Source of the DNA: Burkholderiales bacterium | Lineage (GTDB): Bacteria; Pseudomonadota; Gammaproteobacteria; Burkholderiales; Burkholderiaceae | Assembly (NCBI GenBank): GCA_947371645.1 | Contig: CANBQJ010000152.1 | Span: 1-9,014, forward strand | DNA: 9,014 nucleotides | Reading direction: 5' to 3' | In this document: positions 1-8,277 of the stretch, one piece after another | Layout of the letters: every line of letters starts with the position of its first letter | How positions within the stretch are numbered: position 1 is the first letter of the stretch | Made by a program: the position numbers and the translations under genes | The notes under the pieces: generated by a model | Databases searched by the model: none | Told to the model about the DNA's origin: nothing | Seen by the model: only the letters and a program-made list of their open reading frames with translations

Positions 1-570
1 AGCCTGGCGGCCCGCATCGAGCGCGCCACCGCCCAGCACATGTACCGCTTCTCGGCCACGATGGCCTACAACGCCCTGGTGGAGCAGCGCATCGAGCACC
101 TGCGCGAAGCGCCCATCCCGGGCACACAGACGCTGGGCGAGTTCCTGCAAAGGCGCGTGGCACCCGCCATCGCGACCGTGGAGGCCTCTGCGCAACGGCT
201 CAACGGCCTGTCACAGCGGGTGGAGCGGGCCAGTGCCTTGTTGCGCACCCGCGTGGACATCGCCACCGAGGCGCAAAACCAGATGCTGCTGGCCCAGCTC
301 ACCTCAGGTCAGGCACTGCAGCTGCGCTTGCAGACCACGGTGGAGGGCCTGTCGATCGCGGCCATCTCCTACTACGTGATCAGCCTGGTGCTCTACCTGG
401 GCAAGGCCATGAAGGCCGCGGGCGCGCACGTCAACCCGGAGCTGCTGGCGGGCGGCATGATCCCGCCGGTGCTGTTGGGGGTGTGGTGGGGCACGCGGCG
501 CATCCACAAGGTGCTGCAAGGTCATGGTGGACATGGCCAAGGCGAAGCGGGCACGTCGCCCCAGCCCTGA
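1..570 (+). CDS. DUF3422 family membrane-anchored protein, C-terminal part (5' truncated)
   Basis: The frame is open from base 1 and ends at TGA 568-570, giving 189 visible residues; the start is outside the window. The segment matches what I know of the DUF3422 family (COG4949, uncharacterised membrane-anchored proteins): a YRFSAT motif, a helical stretch with RIEHLREAPIPGTQTLGEFL and RRVAPA, then SQRVERASALLRTRVDIATEAQNQ and the characteristic TVEGLSIAAISYYVISL. The helical part (about visible residues 10-115) looks coiled-coil-like. It is followed by two C-terminal hydrophobic segments, about 117-134 and 149-164, the second ending in WWGTRRIHKVL, and then a short Gly/His-rich tail. Most of the protein is therefore probably soluble and held in the inner membrane by a C-terminal hairpin. 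Its function is unknown. It converges on tamB with only two bases between the stop codons, and no terminator is visible. Family assignment is confident from pattern recognition; role is not assignable. Confidence 0.88.
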   Translation, partial: SLAARIERATAQHMYRFSATMAYNALVEQRIEHLREAPIPGTQTLGEFLQRRVAPAIATVEASAQRLNGLSQRVERASALLRTRVDIATEAQNQMLLAQLTSGQALQLRLQTTVEGLSIAAISYYVISLVLYLGKAMKAAGAHVNPELLAGGMIPPVLLGVWWGTRRIHKVLQGHGGHGQGEAGTSPQP

Positions 571-572
571 GC

Positions 573-3500
573 TCAGTCCCAGCGCCAGGACCAGATGAAG
601 TCCAGGGCATTGGCCTCGCCGGCCTGCATGCGCACCATGAAGCGCTGCGCCAGGCGATACACCAGTTGCCAGCTGCCACTGGTCGCGGCCAGGTTGCGCT
701 CGTAGCCCACGTACCAGTACTTGGACACCTGCTTGCCCACGTTGACCACGGTCTCCTTGGTCGTGCCCTCGCTCTGGTGCACAGACAGTTCATCCAGGCC
801 CAGCGCGCCAATCAGGTTGTCGGACGTGGACTTGCCCTCACCTGAGAGCAGCGCCACCGCGGCACTTTGCAGCAGGCCGATGTCGGCGCCACCCAGGCCG
901 GAAGGTGCACGCCCCAGCACCAGCCACGACAGCTTTTCCGTCTCCGACATCTCGGGGTCGGAGTACAGGCGGATGCGCGGGTCCTGGGCGGTGCCGGTGA
1001 TGCTCACGCCCACCTTGACGTCGGAGTCGGTGGCCGTGGCCAACTGTGGCCGCATGGCCAGGATGTCCAGGCGCGGGTTGTCGGCGGGGCCGGTGAAGAC
1101 CACGGTGCTGTGCTCCACCACCAGCTTCTGCCCGTAGGCCGCGTAGCGCCCCTGGACCACGTTCACGGTACCCAGCACGCTGGGCTTGTTGCCCACCACG
1201 GTCGCCTTGAGCTTGCCCGTCAGGTTGGCCTCCAGGCCTCGGCCCTGGATGTGCAGGCGATCGCCCAGGTCGATGTCGACCTTGACCTGGGTCTTGCGCC
1301 CGCCGGCGCTGCCGCCCGTTGCATCTTCCTTGGCGTCGCCCTCGGGCTTGAGCACATTGACGTCATCGCCCACCGTGGGCGCATCGCTGCGGCTGATGTC
1401 AAACAGGCCTTCGTCCACACGCAAGTTGCCATCCACACCGATGCTGTCCTGGGTGAGCTGCAGCTGCGCGTCGCCGCTGACGATGAGCCGGCGGTCGACC
1501 CGCTGCAAGGCCGCAAAGCGATCGGCCTGGACACGGATGGTGGCCTGTGCCGGGGCAGACAGCTTGGCCTCGCCGGTGGCGCTGACCTTGCCCGGGTGGG
1601 CTTGGTCGCCTGAGAGGGCCTGAAAGCGCTCCAGCTTGACCTGGTCGCCACGCAGGCGAACGCTGAGCTCCCCCTCACGCAACTGCACGCCCATCAAGGC
1701 CTGAGCCAGGCCCAGGTGGCGGGCTTCGATCTGGCCTTCATAGCTGGGGGCACCCAGGGTGCCACCCAGCACGGCCTGAGCTTGCGCATCGCCCGTGAGG
1801 CGCCAACCCGCCGGCATCCAGGTGCCCCAGGGGCGCAGGTTGGGCGCGCTCAGCAGCAGCTTGCCCTGCAAGGCGTCTTGCGGGCCAGGCCAGGCGGCGG
1901 GGCTGGTGGTGCGCACCGTCTGCTCGCCGTCAAATCGCCCCAACAGGGCACCGTCGAAGTGCTCGGTGAGGCGCCAGACACCACCTTCGGCGCGAAGCTG
2001 GAAGCGGCTGTCGCGGATGCCCAGGAACTGTGCCTGGCTGCCTTCGATGGTGGGCTCGCGCAGGCTGAGGTCGCCGCTCTGGCGCCCCAGGTCGGCGGCC
2101 ACGGTCCATGCCCCCGCGCCGTCGCGGCTGAGCTGCAGCTGCCCGTCCATCATGAGCTTGCCGCCCCAGCCCGCATCGGGCTGCCAGCGTTGCAACTGCG
2201 CCACCACGTCCACCGGCACGAGGTGGGCCGATGCGCGCACCTGCGAACCACCGGCACCGCCGCCCGCCGCGTGTGCAGCCGGGTGTGCGGCCGGTTGTGC
2301 AGCCACTCTCCACACGAAGTCATCGAGCTGCAAGGCCACGCCCAGGCAGGTCAAGGCCGTGGGCGACAAGCGCCACTGGTTGCCCGTGGCGTCACGCTCC
2401 CAGCGCACGGTGGTGGGCGACAAGGCCATCAGGGTCTCGTTGCCATCTGTCCCGCTACTTGCCGCCACAGTCGCCGCCACACTGGCCGCCGCCTGGGCTG
2501 CGGGCGTCGACACCGCACGGCTCACACGCAGCTGCTGCAACTGGCCCAGCCAACCGGCCTGTGCAGCCTGCAACGCATCCTGCACCCGCCCGCTCTGCCC
2601 TTGCCAGGCGCCCTGCCCCTGCGCATCCAGGTTGAGCGTCTGCCCTGCCCACTTGCCATGGCCCGGCACCACCACCTGGGCCTGCACGTTGACCCGGTGA
2701 TCGCGCAGCAGGCCATCGAGGTGCGCCTGCACGCGAGGGATCTGCCAGCCCAGCACCTCGGCCTGGCTGACATCGGCATGCAAAGCCGCGGGCGACGTCG
2801 GATGGCGGCCATCCCACAACCAGCGCCCCTGTGCCTGGCCCATGCTTAACACGGGGCCCTGATCGGCTTGCACGTGCAAACCACTGGCGCGCCAGTCACC
2901 TGAGGTGGACAGGTCGGGCCAGACGCCCTCCACCTGCCCTTGCATCTGCATGGCGCCTTGCAGCTCACGCAGCTTCAGCAAGGGCAACACATTGCGCAAG
3001 GCGCCCAGCGCAGGCGCAGCCACCTGCCATTGCGAGCGCATGCCAGCCCAGGCCTGCGCGTCATGCGGCCAGGCGGGCTGCCCGGGGACACGTGGCCATT
3101 GCGTCTGCAAGGCCAGCTGGTTGCCCGCGGCATCCAGGGCCACGTCCAGCCTGGCCACCGCGCCACCACCACCGGACGGGGTCTGCCAGCTCGCATGGCC
3201 TTGGACCGCCACGCCGCCCAGCACGCTGGGCTGCAAGGTGAATGCCACTTCGCCCTCTGCCTCGGCATTGAGGTTCACGCTGGCCTGCCCGGACAATGCG
3301 TTGCGTCCGTTCACATCTGCGGGCCAGGGCAGCCAGACCGCAGGATCAAACTCCTTGAGCTGCAGCTTGCCGCTCAAGGTCTGCAAGCCGGCAGGGGCCC
3401 AGCTCAACCGGATGGCGCTGAGCAGCGCCTGGGCCTGGGCGGCGTCCAGGCTCAACTGGTCCACGGTCAGGCTGCCAGCCTGGCCGGCGCCGCTGGCAAA

Positions 3501-5102
3501 GGCCCAGGCACCACGACCGTCTACCGCCACCGCACGGCGCGCCGTGCCAGCCGGCGGGCCAGATGCGGGCGGTGGCACCGGACCGCCTGGCGCGCGCAAG
3601 CCCACTACCTCACCTTGGGCCTTGAGCTGCCAGCGGCCCCGGGGCACGGCGGCCGCCAAGGACGACGACGCAAGGTCCGAAGGCACTGCGCTGCCCTTGG
3701 CCTCGGCCGATGGCACTGGCGCCGGCTTGCCCAGCTGCCAGTCCGGCGCCAGCCGCAGTTCGCCTGTCGACAGAGACAGCGGTGGTGCGCGCTGGTCCCA
3801 GCCGGGCAGCCACAGCTGATGCCAGCTCAGCACCAAAGGCTGCTGGCCGCCCCAGCCTCCTTGCGCCCGCAAGCTGCCCTGGGCACTGGCGTCGGGCCCG
3901 TCGACACGCACATCCAGCGTGCCTTGCAGCCAGGGCTGCGCCAGCATGTGTCCCTTTGCAAAGGCCTGCGACCACCGCACCAACCCCTGCGTCTGCGCCA
4001 CCGGCACACGGCCCTCGTTCCAAGGGCCTGCCAGGCCATTGCGCCAGCGCCACTCGGCCAGCAAGGCCTGCGGGCCCTCCGGCTTCACCTTCACCTCGCC
4101 GCTGAGCCGCGTGCTGGGGCCTGCGGACCACAGGCGAGACAGGTCCACATCCTGCGCCGTGAGCACCAGGGAGGACACCGGCCAGCTGGCAAAGGGCTGC
4201 ACCTGCGCCTGCGCACGAACAGCCATGGCCTGGGCTTCGGCCGGGGAAGCCCCCGTCAACGGGGTGGCTGTGCGCACAGACAGGGTGGCCTGCAGGTCGC
4301 TGAGGCGGCCACTGGCATGGGCTTGCGCCACCAAGGCGGGCTCCTGGACTCGCTGGACGCCCGGGACGCCCTGAGCGGGCGGCTCGGCAACGGCCGGCCA
4401 TCGGGCCGTGCCCTGCCCTTGCACCTCAGCGTCGAGCGCCAGGCCATGGTTGGTGGCCAGCGCCAGTTGCCCCGTCAGCCGCCACCCCTGCCAGGACAGC
4501 GCCCGCACCGTGACCGCATGGCGCGCTTGGGTCGCGGGCAAGGGCTGCACGCTTGCCGAAGGTTGGGCACCTGTTGTGGTGCTGCCCAGTGCCTGCACGG
4601 CCACGCTGCCATCGAACAGCTGCAAGGGCACCGCTCCCCACCAGGGGCTGTGCGCCTCCCCCACCTGCAGGCGGGCAATCTGCACAGCCACCGGCGAGGC
4701 CACGTCCTCCGGCGCACCCGGATTGCCCTTGGGGTTGGCCACCCAGCGCAAGTCCAGTCGGCCGGCCTGCAAGGCCTGCACAGACACACCCAGCTGCCAT
4801 GCGGCTTGCGGGGCCCAATGCAGGCGCAGGCCTTGCCAGGCCACGTGCTCCAGCCGGGCCAGGCCGCCGCGCGGCAAGTCCACCTCCACGCTGGCGGCCT
4901 TGAATTCACCCCACACATTGCCCTGCGGCGCCGTCACCCGCACACCGGGCAAGTGGCTCAACACCCAGGCCTGCGCGCCATCCCCGCGCCACAGTGTCGC
5001 CAGGCCTGCCGCCGTGGTCAGGGCCAACACCAGCACCAGCCCCAGCACCATCAGCACAGCGCCCCACATCAGCTTGCCAGCCCACCGGCCCAGGCCGCTC
5101 AC
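573..5102 (-). CDS. tamB: Translocation and assembly module subunit TamB (AsmA-like, DUF490 C-terminus)
   Basis: This 1509-residue protein is the inner-membrane-anchored partner of TamA. Family members span the periplasm as a long beta-rich groove and are implicated in phospholipid transport to the outer membrane and in assembly of some outer-membrane proteins. Residues about 12-37 form one hydrophobic N-terminal anchor preceded by Arg6 and Lys10. The middle is a long, mostly beta-predicted region rich in Ala, Gln and Trp. The C-terminal 350 or so residues form the TamB/DUF490 domain; recognisable pieces are VDIDLGDRLHIQGRGLEANL (from about 1275), VNVVQGRYAAYGQKL, ITGTAQDPRIRLYSDPEMSE and a final YWYVGYERNL...FIWSWRWD. 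The start is GTG at 5102-5100, whose GTGA overlaps the tamA stop. The next ATG (residue 12) would remove the basic residues before the anchor, so GTG is preferred. At 1509 residues it is about 250 longer than E. coli TamB (1259). The identification is firm; the exact cargo is not readable from sequence. Confidence 0.95.
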   Translation of the reverse strand: MSGLGRWAGKLMWGAVLMVLGLVLVLALTTAAGLATLWRGDGAQAWVLSHLPGVRVTAPQGNVWGEFKAASVEVDLPRGGLARLEHVAWQGLRLHWAPQAAWQLGVSVQALQAGRLDLRWVANPKGNPGAPEDVASPVAVQIARLQVGEAHSPWWGAVPLQLFDGSVAVQALGSTTTGAQPSASVQPLPATQARHAVTVRALSWQGWRLTGQLALATNHGLALDAEVQGQGTARWPAVAEPPAQGVPGVQRVQEPALVAQAHASGRLSDLQATLSVRTATPLTGASPAEAQAMAVRAQAQVQPFASWPVSSLVLTAQDVDLSRLWSAGPSTRLSGEVKVKPEGPQALLAEWRWRNGLAGPWNEGRVPVAQTQGLVRWSQAFAKGHMLAQPWLQGTLDVRVDGPDASAQGSLRAQGGWGGQQPLVLSWHQLWLPGWDQRAPPLSLSTGELRLAPDWQLGKPAPVPSAEAKGSAVPSDLASSSLAAAVPRGRWQLKAQGEVVGLRAPGGPVPPPASGPPAGTARRAVAVDGRGAWAFASGAGQAGSLTVDQLSLDAAQAQALLSAIRLSWAPAGLQTLSGKLQLKEFDPAVWLPWPADVNGRNALSGQASVNLNAEAEGEVAFTLQPSVLGGVAVQGHASWQTPSGGGGAVARLDVALDAAGNQLALQTQWPRVPGQPAWPHDAQAWAGMRSQWQVAAPALGALRNVLPLLKLRELQGAMQMQGQVEGVWPDLSTSGDWRASGLHVQADQGPVLSMGQAQGRWLWDGRHPTSPAALHADVSQAEVLGWQIPRVQAHLDGLLRDHRVNVQAQVVVPGHGKWAGQTLNLDAQGQGAWQGQSGRVQDALQAAQAGWLGQLQQLRVSRAVSTPAAQAAASVAATVAASSGTDGNETLMALSPTTVRWERDATGNQWRLSPTALTCLGVALQLDDFVWRVAAQPAAHPAAHAAGGGAGGSQVRASAHLVPVDVVAQLQRWQPDAGWGGKLMMDGQLQLSRDGAGAWTVAADLGRQSGDLSLREPTIEGSQAQFLGIRDSRFQLRAEGGVWRLTEHFDGALLGRFDGEQTVRTTSPAAWPGPQDALQGKLLLSAPNLRPWGTWMPAGWRLTGDAQAQAVLGGTLGAPSYEGQIEARHLGLAQALMGVQLREGELSVRLRGDQVKLERFQALSGDQAHPGKVSATGEAKLSAPAQATIRVQADRFAALQRVDRRLIVSGDAQLQLTQDSIGVDGNLRVDEGLFDISRSDAPTVGDDVNVLKPEGDAKEDATGGSAGGRKTQVKVDIDLGDRLHIQGRGLEANLTGKLKATVVGNKPSVLGTVNVVQGRYAAYGQKLVVEHSTVVFTGPADNPRLDILAMRPQLATATDSDVKVGVSITGTAQDPRIRLYSDPEMSETEKLSWLVLGRAPSGLGGADIGLLQSAAVALLSGEGKSTSDNLIGALGLDELSVHQSEGTTKETVVNVGKQVSKYWYVGYERNLAATSGSWQLVYRLAQRFMVRMQAGEANALDFIWSWRWD
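2272..2304. repeat. 12-bp imperfect tandem repeat inside tamB
   Basis: Units TGTGCAGCCGGG (2272), TGTGCGGCCGGT (2284) and the partial TGTGCAGCC (2296) follow one another directly. On the coding strand they give AAQPAAHPAAHA, a four-residue Pro-Ala-Ala-His/Gln repeat, followed by a Gly-rich run (AGGGAGG). This is a low-complexity linker within the otherwise beta-rich TamB middle region, in frame and not disruptive. Confidence 0.7.
5099..5102 (-). other. GTGA stop/start overlap coupling tamA to tamB
   Basis: The last bases of tamA and the first of tamB share GTGA on the minus strand: TGA ends tamA and GTG begins tamB. Upstream, GTGGGGATCAGCCT gives a G-rich but non-consensus ribosome site. The arrangement suggests that ribosomes finishing tamA re-initiate on tamB. 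Confidence 0.85.
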
Positions 5103-7096
5103 AGGCTGATCCCCACGCTGAAGTGGATGCGCCAGTTGCGCTCATGCTGACCATAGGCGGCATCCAGCCGCAGGGGGCCCACGGGGCTGCGGTAGCGCAA
5201 GCCGGCGCCATAGCCGATGCGAGGCATCAGGTTCCCGAAGTTCTCGGCGGCATCGCCCACGTCGGCAAACACCGCCCCCCACAAGGCCGGCATGGTGGGC
5301 CAAAGCGGGTGAGCCAGCTCCACGCTGCTGGTCATCATGGCGCGGCCGCCAATCAGCACGCCATCCTTGGTGACGCCCAGAGAGCGGTAGGCATAGCCGC
5401 GCACCGACTCATCGCCACCCACCTTGAACAGCAGGGTGTCGGGGATGCTGGTGTCCACGCGCGCAAACACCTGGCCCAACTCACCGCGCAAGGTGGCGTG
5501 CCACGCGTCGAAGAAGGGCACATAGCCGGTGACACGCAGGTAAGTCCGCGCAAAAAAACCGGGCTCCACGAGCGCCGAATACGCACGCCCACCAGTGACC
5601 TCGGCCAGGGTCGTCGTGCCTTCGGTCGGCGAGATCTGGTTGTCCACATCGCGGAAGATGTACTGGGTGGTGGCGCTCAAGGCCGTGGCCAGGGAGACGA
5701 TGTCGTCACCCGACGAGCGCACCTGGGCCCGCTGCAGTGCCACGTAATCGGTGCGCTCCAGCCGGTTGCCTTCGCGCAGCACGCCCACACGCAGGTACTG
5801 GCTGGTCGTCACGTTCTTGTCCTCGTCGACCAGGTAAGAGCCCTGCACCGAGACCAGCCCCTTGCGCCGTCCCGGCCAGGGCAGCGAGGTGAAGTCGATG
5901 CCGCCGGAAGACTCCTTCACACCCAGCTGCAGCTTGGTTTTGGCCTGCCAGTCCAGCCCCAGCAACTCACGGTGCGTGTGCTCCAGAGACAGGCGAGGCC
6001 CTGTGTCGCTGCTGATGCCCACGCCCACCGTGGCGTTCTGCATGTTGCGCTCTTTGACCTGCACGATCACCGGTGCGGCCTTGGCGTAGGCCGGGTCCAG
6101 GTCCACGTTCACGTAGAGGCTTTCGAACAAGGCCAGCTTGCCGATGCGCTCCTGCCAGTCCAGCACCTGGCGCTCGTTGTACGGGTCGCCCGTGCGGAAA
6201 GGCGCCAGGTTGGTGATGGCCGAGGCCGGCAGGCGGCTCAGCCCCTCGATGTGGATGGGGCCGAAGGCAAAGGCCGGCCCGCTGTCGGCCACCAGGAACA
6301 GCTTGGCGGCCTGGGTTTTGGGGTCCACGGTGACCGAGGTGCCGCTCCAGCTGGCGGTGGGGTAGCCCTGGGCACGCAAGCGTGCCAGCGCCGCGTTCTT
6401 GGCCGCCGACCAGTCGGCCTGCTGGAAGACCTCGCCCACCGACAGGACCCACTCCTCGTTGACCTCGTCGACCAGCTTGCGCGCCGCGGGCTCGTCAGCC
6501 GACAAACGATCGTCCAGCTCGCCTTCAAAAACGATCTGCACCTTGCTGATGCGGGTCAGGGGCCCGGGCTGCACGGTGATGTGCACGTCCACCGTGCCGG
6601 CACCAGGTGTTTCGACCACCCGGGTGCTGACCTGCGCCTGGAAGTAGCCCTGGGCCTGCAGCAGGCTGCGCACCTGGTCCGGCGCAGCGGCCACCAGCCG
6701 GCGCAACTCGGCGCGGGTGATCTGGTTGGGCGCGACCGGCCCCACCGCCGAAGAGGCCGCCGGCGCCGAAGCCGACGCCGACGCCGAGTCTGCCGACGAT
6801 GCGGCTTCGGCAGGCGCCACCGGCTCGGCAGGTGCGCTTTGCAAGGCAGACTGAAAGCGTGCCAGATCGAGGAAATTGAGCAGCAGCCGGCGCAGGTCGG
6901 CAGGCGCGTCCACCCGCAACTGCCAGCTGACGAGGTCCATGGCGGCATCGGGTGCTGGCGCATCGCCTGCCGCGGCAAGCGGCTGCGCCCTGGTCGATGC
7001 AGGTGTCCACGCCAGGACCAGGGCGCACACCAGCATGAGCACCCAGCCCCAGCTGCAGCCCTCCCAAGCCGACGCCTTCCCCGGCCTCCCGCGCAT
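5099..7096 (-). CDS. tamA: Translocation and assembly module subunit TamA (Omp85/BamA superfamily outer-membrane protein)
   Basis: From ATG 7096-7094 this is 665 residues. Residues 1-37 look like a Sec signal peptide (basic start, hydrophobic core VLMLVCALVLAW, probable cleavage after STRA), giving a periplasmic N-terminus. Three POTRA domains follow, roughly 56-180, 181-275 and 276-352 (the third with FAFGPIHIEGLS and LAPFRTGDPYNERQV). The 16-strand barrel runs from about 353 to the end. It carries the superfamily motif GGDESVRGYAY (VRGY at 565-568, the conserved inward loop), ISPTEG, and a closing YRSPVGPLRLD...HFSVGISL strand. An Ala/Ser/Pro-rich stretch (about 87-124) interrupts POTRA1. 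The frame stays open upstream to 7234, but that extension overlaps the preceding gene and would bury the signal peptide internally, so 7096 is chosen. It begins 2 nt after the VWA stop with only a weak upstream purine stretch, suggesting translational coupling. TamA pairs with TamB, encoded next. Confidence 0.94.
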   Translation of the reverse strand: MRGRPGKASAWEGCSWGWVLMLVCALVLAWTPASTRAQPLAAAGDAPAPDAAMDLVSWQLRVDAPADLRRLLLNFLDLARFQSALQSAPAEPVAPAEAASSADSASASASAPAASSAVGPVAPNQITRAELRRLVAAAPDQVRSLLQAQGYFQAQVSTRVVETPGAGTVDVHITVQPGPLTRISKVQIVFEGELDDRLSADEPAARKLVDEVNEEWVLSVGEVFQQADWSAAKNAALARLRAQGYPTASWSGTSVTVDPKTQAAKLFLVADSGPAFAFGPIHIEGLSRLPASAITNLAPFRTGDPYNERQVLDWQERIGKLALFESLYVNVDLDPAYAKAAPVIVQVKERNMQNATVGVGISSDTGPRLSLEHTHRELLGLDWQAKTKLQLGVKESSGGIDFTSLPWPGRRKGLVSVQGSYLVDEDKNVTTSQYLRVGVLREGNRLERTDYVALQRAQVRSSGDDIVSLATALSATTQYIFRDVDNQISPTEGTTTLAEVTGGRAYSALVEPGFFARTYLRVTGYVPFFDAWHATLRGELGQVFARVDTSIPDTLLFKVGGDESVRGYAYRSLGVTKDGVLIGGRAMMTSSVELAHPLWPTMPALWGAVFADVGDAAENFGNLMPRIGYGAGLRYRSPVGPLRLDAAYGQHERNWRIHFSVGISL
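6765..6788. repeat. GCCGAN hexamer tandem array inside tamA
   Basis: Four consecutive hexamers GCCGAA, GCCGAC, GCCGAC, GCCGAG occur here, with a fifth GCCGAC three bases later at 6792. On the coding strand they encode alternating Ser-Ala in the linker that interrupts POTRA1. Because the unit is six bases, gain or loss of a copy keeps the frame and changes linker length by two residues. Confidence 0.75.
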
Positions 7097-7098
7097 CG

Positions 7099-8271
7099 TC
7101 ACTTGCTGAGCAGGCGCATGGCGGTCTCCAGCCCCTGGAGGCTCATCGGGTACATCCGCCCCCCCATCAGCTGCTGCATGATCGAAACGCTCTGCCGATA
7201 CGGCCACACGCCCGGTGGCTCCGGGTTGATCCACACGTGGCTGGGGAAGGCATGCGTCAGGCGCCCCACCCAGTCCGCACCGGGCTCGTCGTTGTTGTAC
7301 TCGGAGCTGCCACCCGCCTGCAAGATCTCGTAAGGGCTCATGGTCGCGTCGCCCACGAAGATCAGCTTGTAGTCCTTGTTGTACTTGCGGATCACGTCCC
7401 AGGTGGGGATCTTCTCGGAGAAACGGCGGTGGTTGTTGCGCCAGACGTATTCGTAGACGCAGTTGTGGAAGTAGTACAGCTCCAGATGCTTGAACTCTGA
7501 CTTGGCCGCCGAGAACAGCTCTTCGACCTTGTGCACGTGGTCGTCCATGGTGCCGCCCACGTCCATCAGCAAGAGCACCTTCACCGTGTTGTGCCGCTCC
7601 GGCACCATCTTGATGTCCAGCATGCCGGCATTGGCCGCCGTGGCCTGGATGGTGTGGTCCAGGTCCAGCTCTTCGGCCGCACCTTGACGGGCGAATTTGC
7701 GCAAACGGCGCAGGGCCACCTTGATGTTGCGAGTGCCCAGCTCTATGGTGTCGTCGTAGTCCTTGAACTCCCGCTGGTCCCAGACCTTGACCGCGCTGCG
7801 CTTGCGCGAACGGTCCTGCCCGATGCGGATGCCCTCAGGGTTGTCGCCATATGCCCCGAACGGCGAGGTGCCGCCGGTGCCGATCCACTTGTTGCCGCCC
7901 TCATGTCGCTCTTTTTGCTCTTCAAGCAGCTTCTTGAGCCTGTCCATGAGCTGATCCCAGCCCATGGCCTCGATCTTGGCGCGGTCCTCGGGGCTGAGTT
8001 CGCGCTCGAAATGCTTGCGCAACCACTCCAAGGGTATGTCCTTGCTCAGGTCGACTCCGGCGCCGACCCCCCTGAAATAGGCGGAAAAGGCGCGGTCAAA
8101 TTTATCGAAGTGCGCCTCGTTCTTCACCATGGTCATCTTGGCCAGGTGGTAGAACTCATCCACCGACGGTTCGATCACTTCGTCACGCAGCGCCTCCAGC
8201 AACTGGAGGTACTCCGGGATGGTGACCGGCAGTCGGGCGGCACGCAAGGCGTAAAAGAAGTCGATCAGCAT
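7099..8271 (-). CDS. CoxE-like VWA domain-containing protein (COG3825-type)
   Basis: From ATG 8271-8269 the product is 390 residues, with no signal peptide or membrane segment, so it is probably cytosolic. It begins MLIDFFYALRAARLPVTIPEYL, typical of this family as I know it. A charged helical region (KKLLEEQKERHE, about 113-124) leads to the family's WIGTGGTSPFGAYGDNPEGIRIG stretch, most of which I recognise from COG3825/CoxE-like (PF05762) proteins. The C-terminal half is a von Willebrand A fold. Its metal site (MIDAS) reads DVGGT at 237-241 instead of DxSxS, and a later Asp308 sits in FVGDAT. The start at 8271 has AGGA six bases upstream and lies just after a candidate promoter. The same frame is open to an ATG at 8349 (416 residues), but the extra 26 residues look unconserved. 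Relatives commonly work with MoxR-type AAA+ ATPases in assembly or metal-insertion tasks; none is seen here. The gene leads the tamAB operon. Family is clear, function unknown. Confidence 0.88.
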   Translation of the reverse strand: MLIDFFYALRAARLPVTIPEYLQLLEALRDEVIEPSVDEFYHLAKMTMVKNEAHFDKFDRAFSAYFRGVGAGVDLSKDIPLEWLRKHFERELSPEDRAKIEAMGWDQLMDRLKKLLEEQKERHEGGNKWIGTGGTSPFGAYGDNPEGIRIGQDRSRKRSAVKVWDQREFKDYDDTIELGTRNIKVALRRLRKFARQGAAEELDLDHTIQATAANAGMLDIKMVPERHNTVKVLLLMDVGGTMDDHVHKVEELFSAAKSEFKHLELYYFHNCVYEYVWRNNHRRFSEKIPTWDVIRKYNKDYKLIFVGDATMSPYEILQAGGSSEYNNDEPGADWVGRLTHAFPSHVWINPEPPGVWPYRQSVSIMQQLMGGRMYPMSLQGLETAMRLLSK

Positions 8272-8277
8272 GGGCAA

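Noticed and set aside
2940..5150. A 736-residue open frame on the plus strand opposite tamB
   Set aside because: It has the same His/Gln/Arg-rich shadow composition, no domain, no convincing ribosome site, and it is fully antisense to tamB.
6985..7096. A lipoprotein signal at the TamA N-terminus (Cys14 or Cys24)
   Set aside because: Neither Cys has a lipobox: the preceding residues are WEG and MLV. A signal peptidase I site after STRA fits better, and TamA is a barrel protein.
7097..7234. A 46-residue N-terminal extension of TamA starting at 7234
   Set aside because: It overlaps the VWA coding sequence in another frame and would place the signal peptide internally. ATG 7096 gives a proper signal peptide and tight operon spacing.
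4994..7333. A 779-residue open frame on the plus strand opposite tamA and the start of tamB
   Set aside because: It is rich in Gln, His, Arg and Gly with no recognisable domain. It lies antisense to clearly identified genes, and long antisense frames are expected opposite GC-rich coding sequence.
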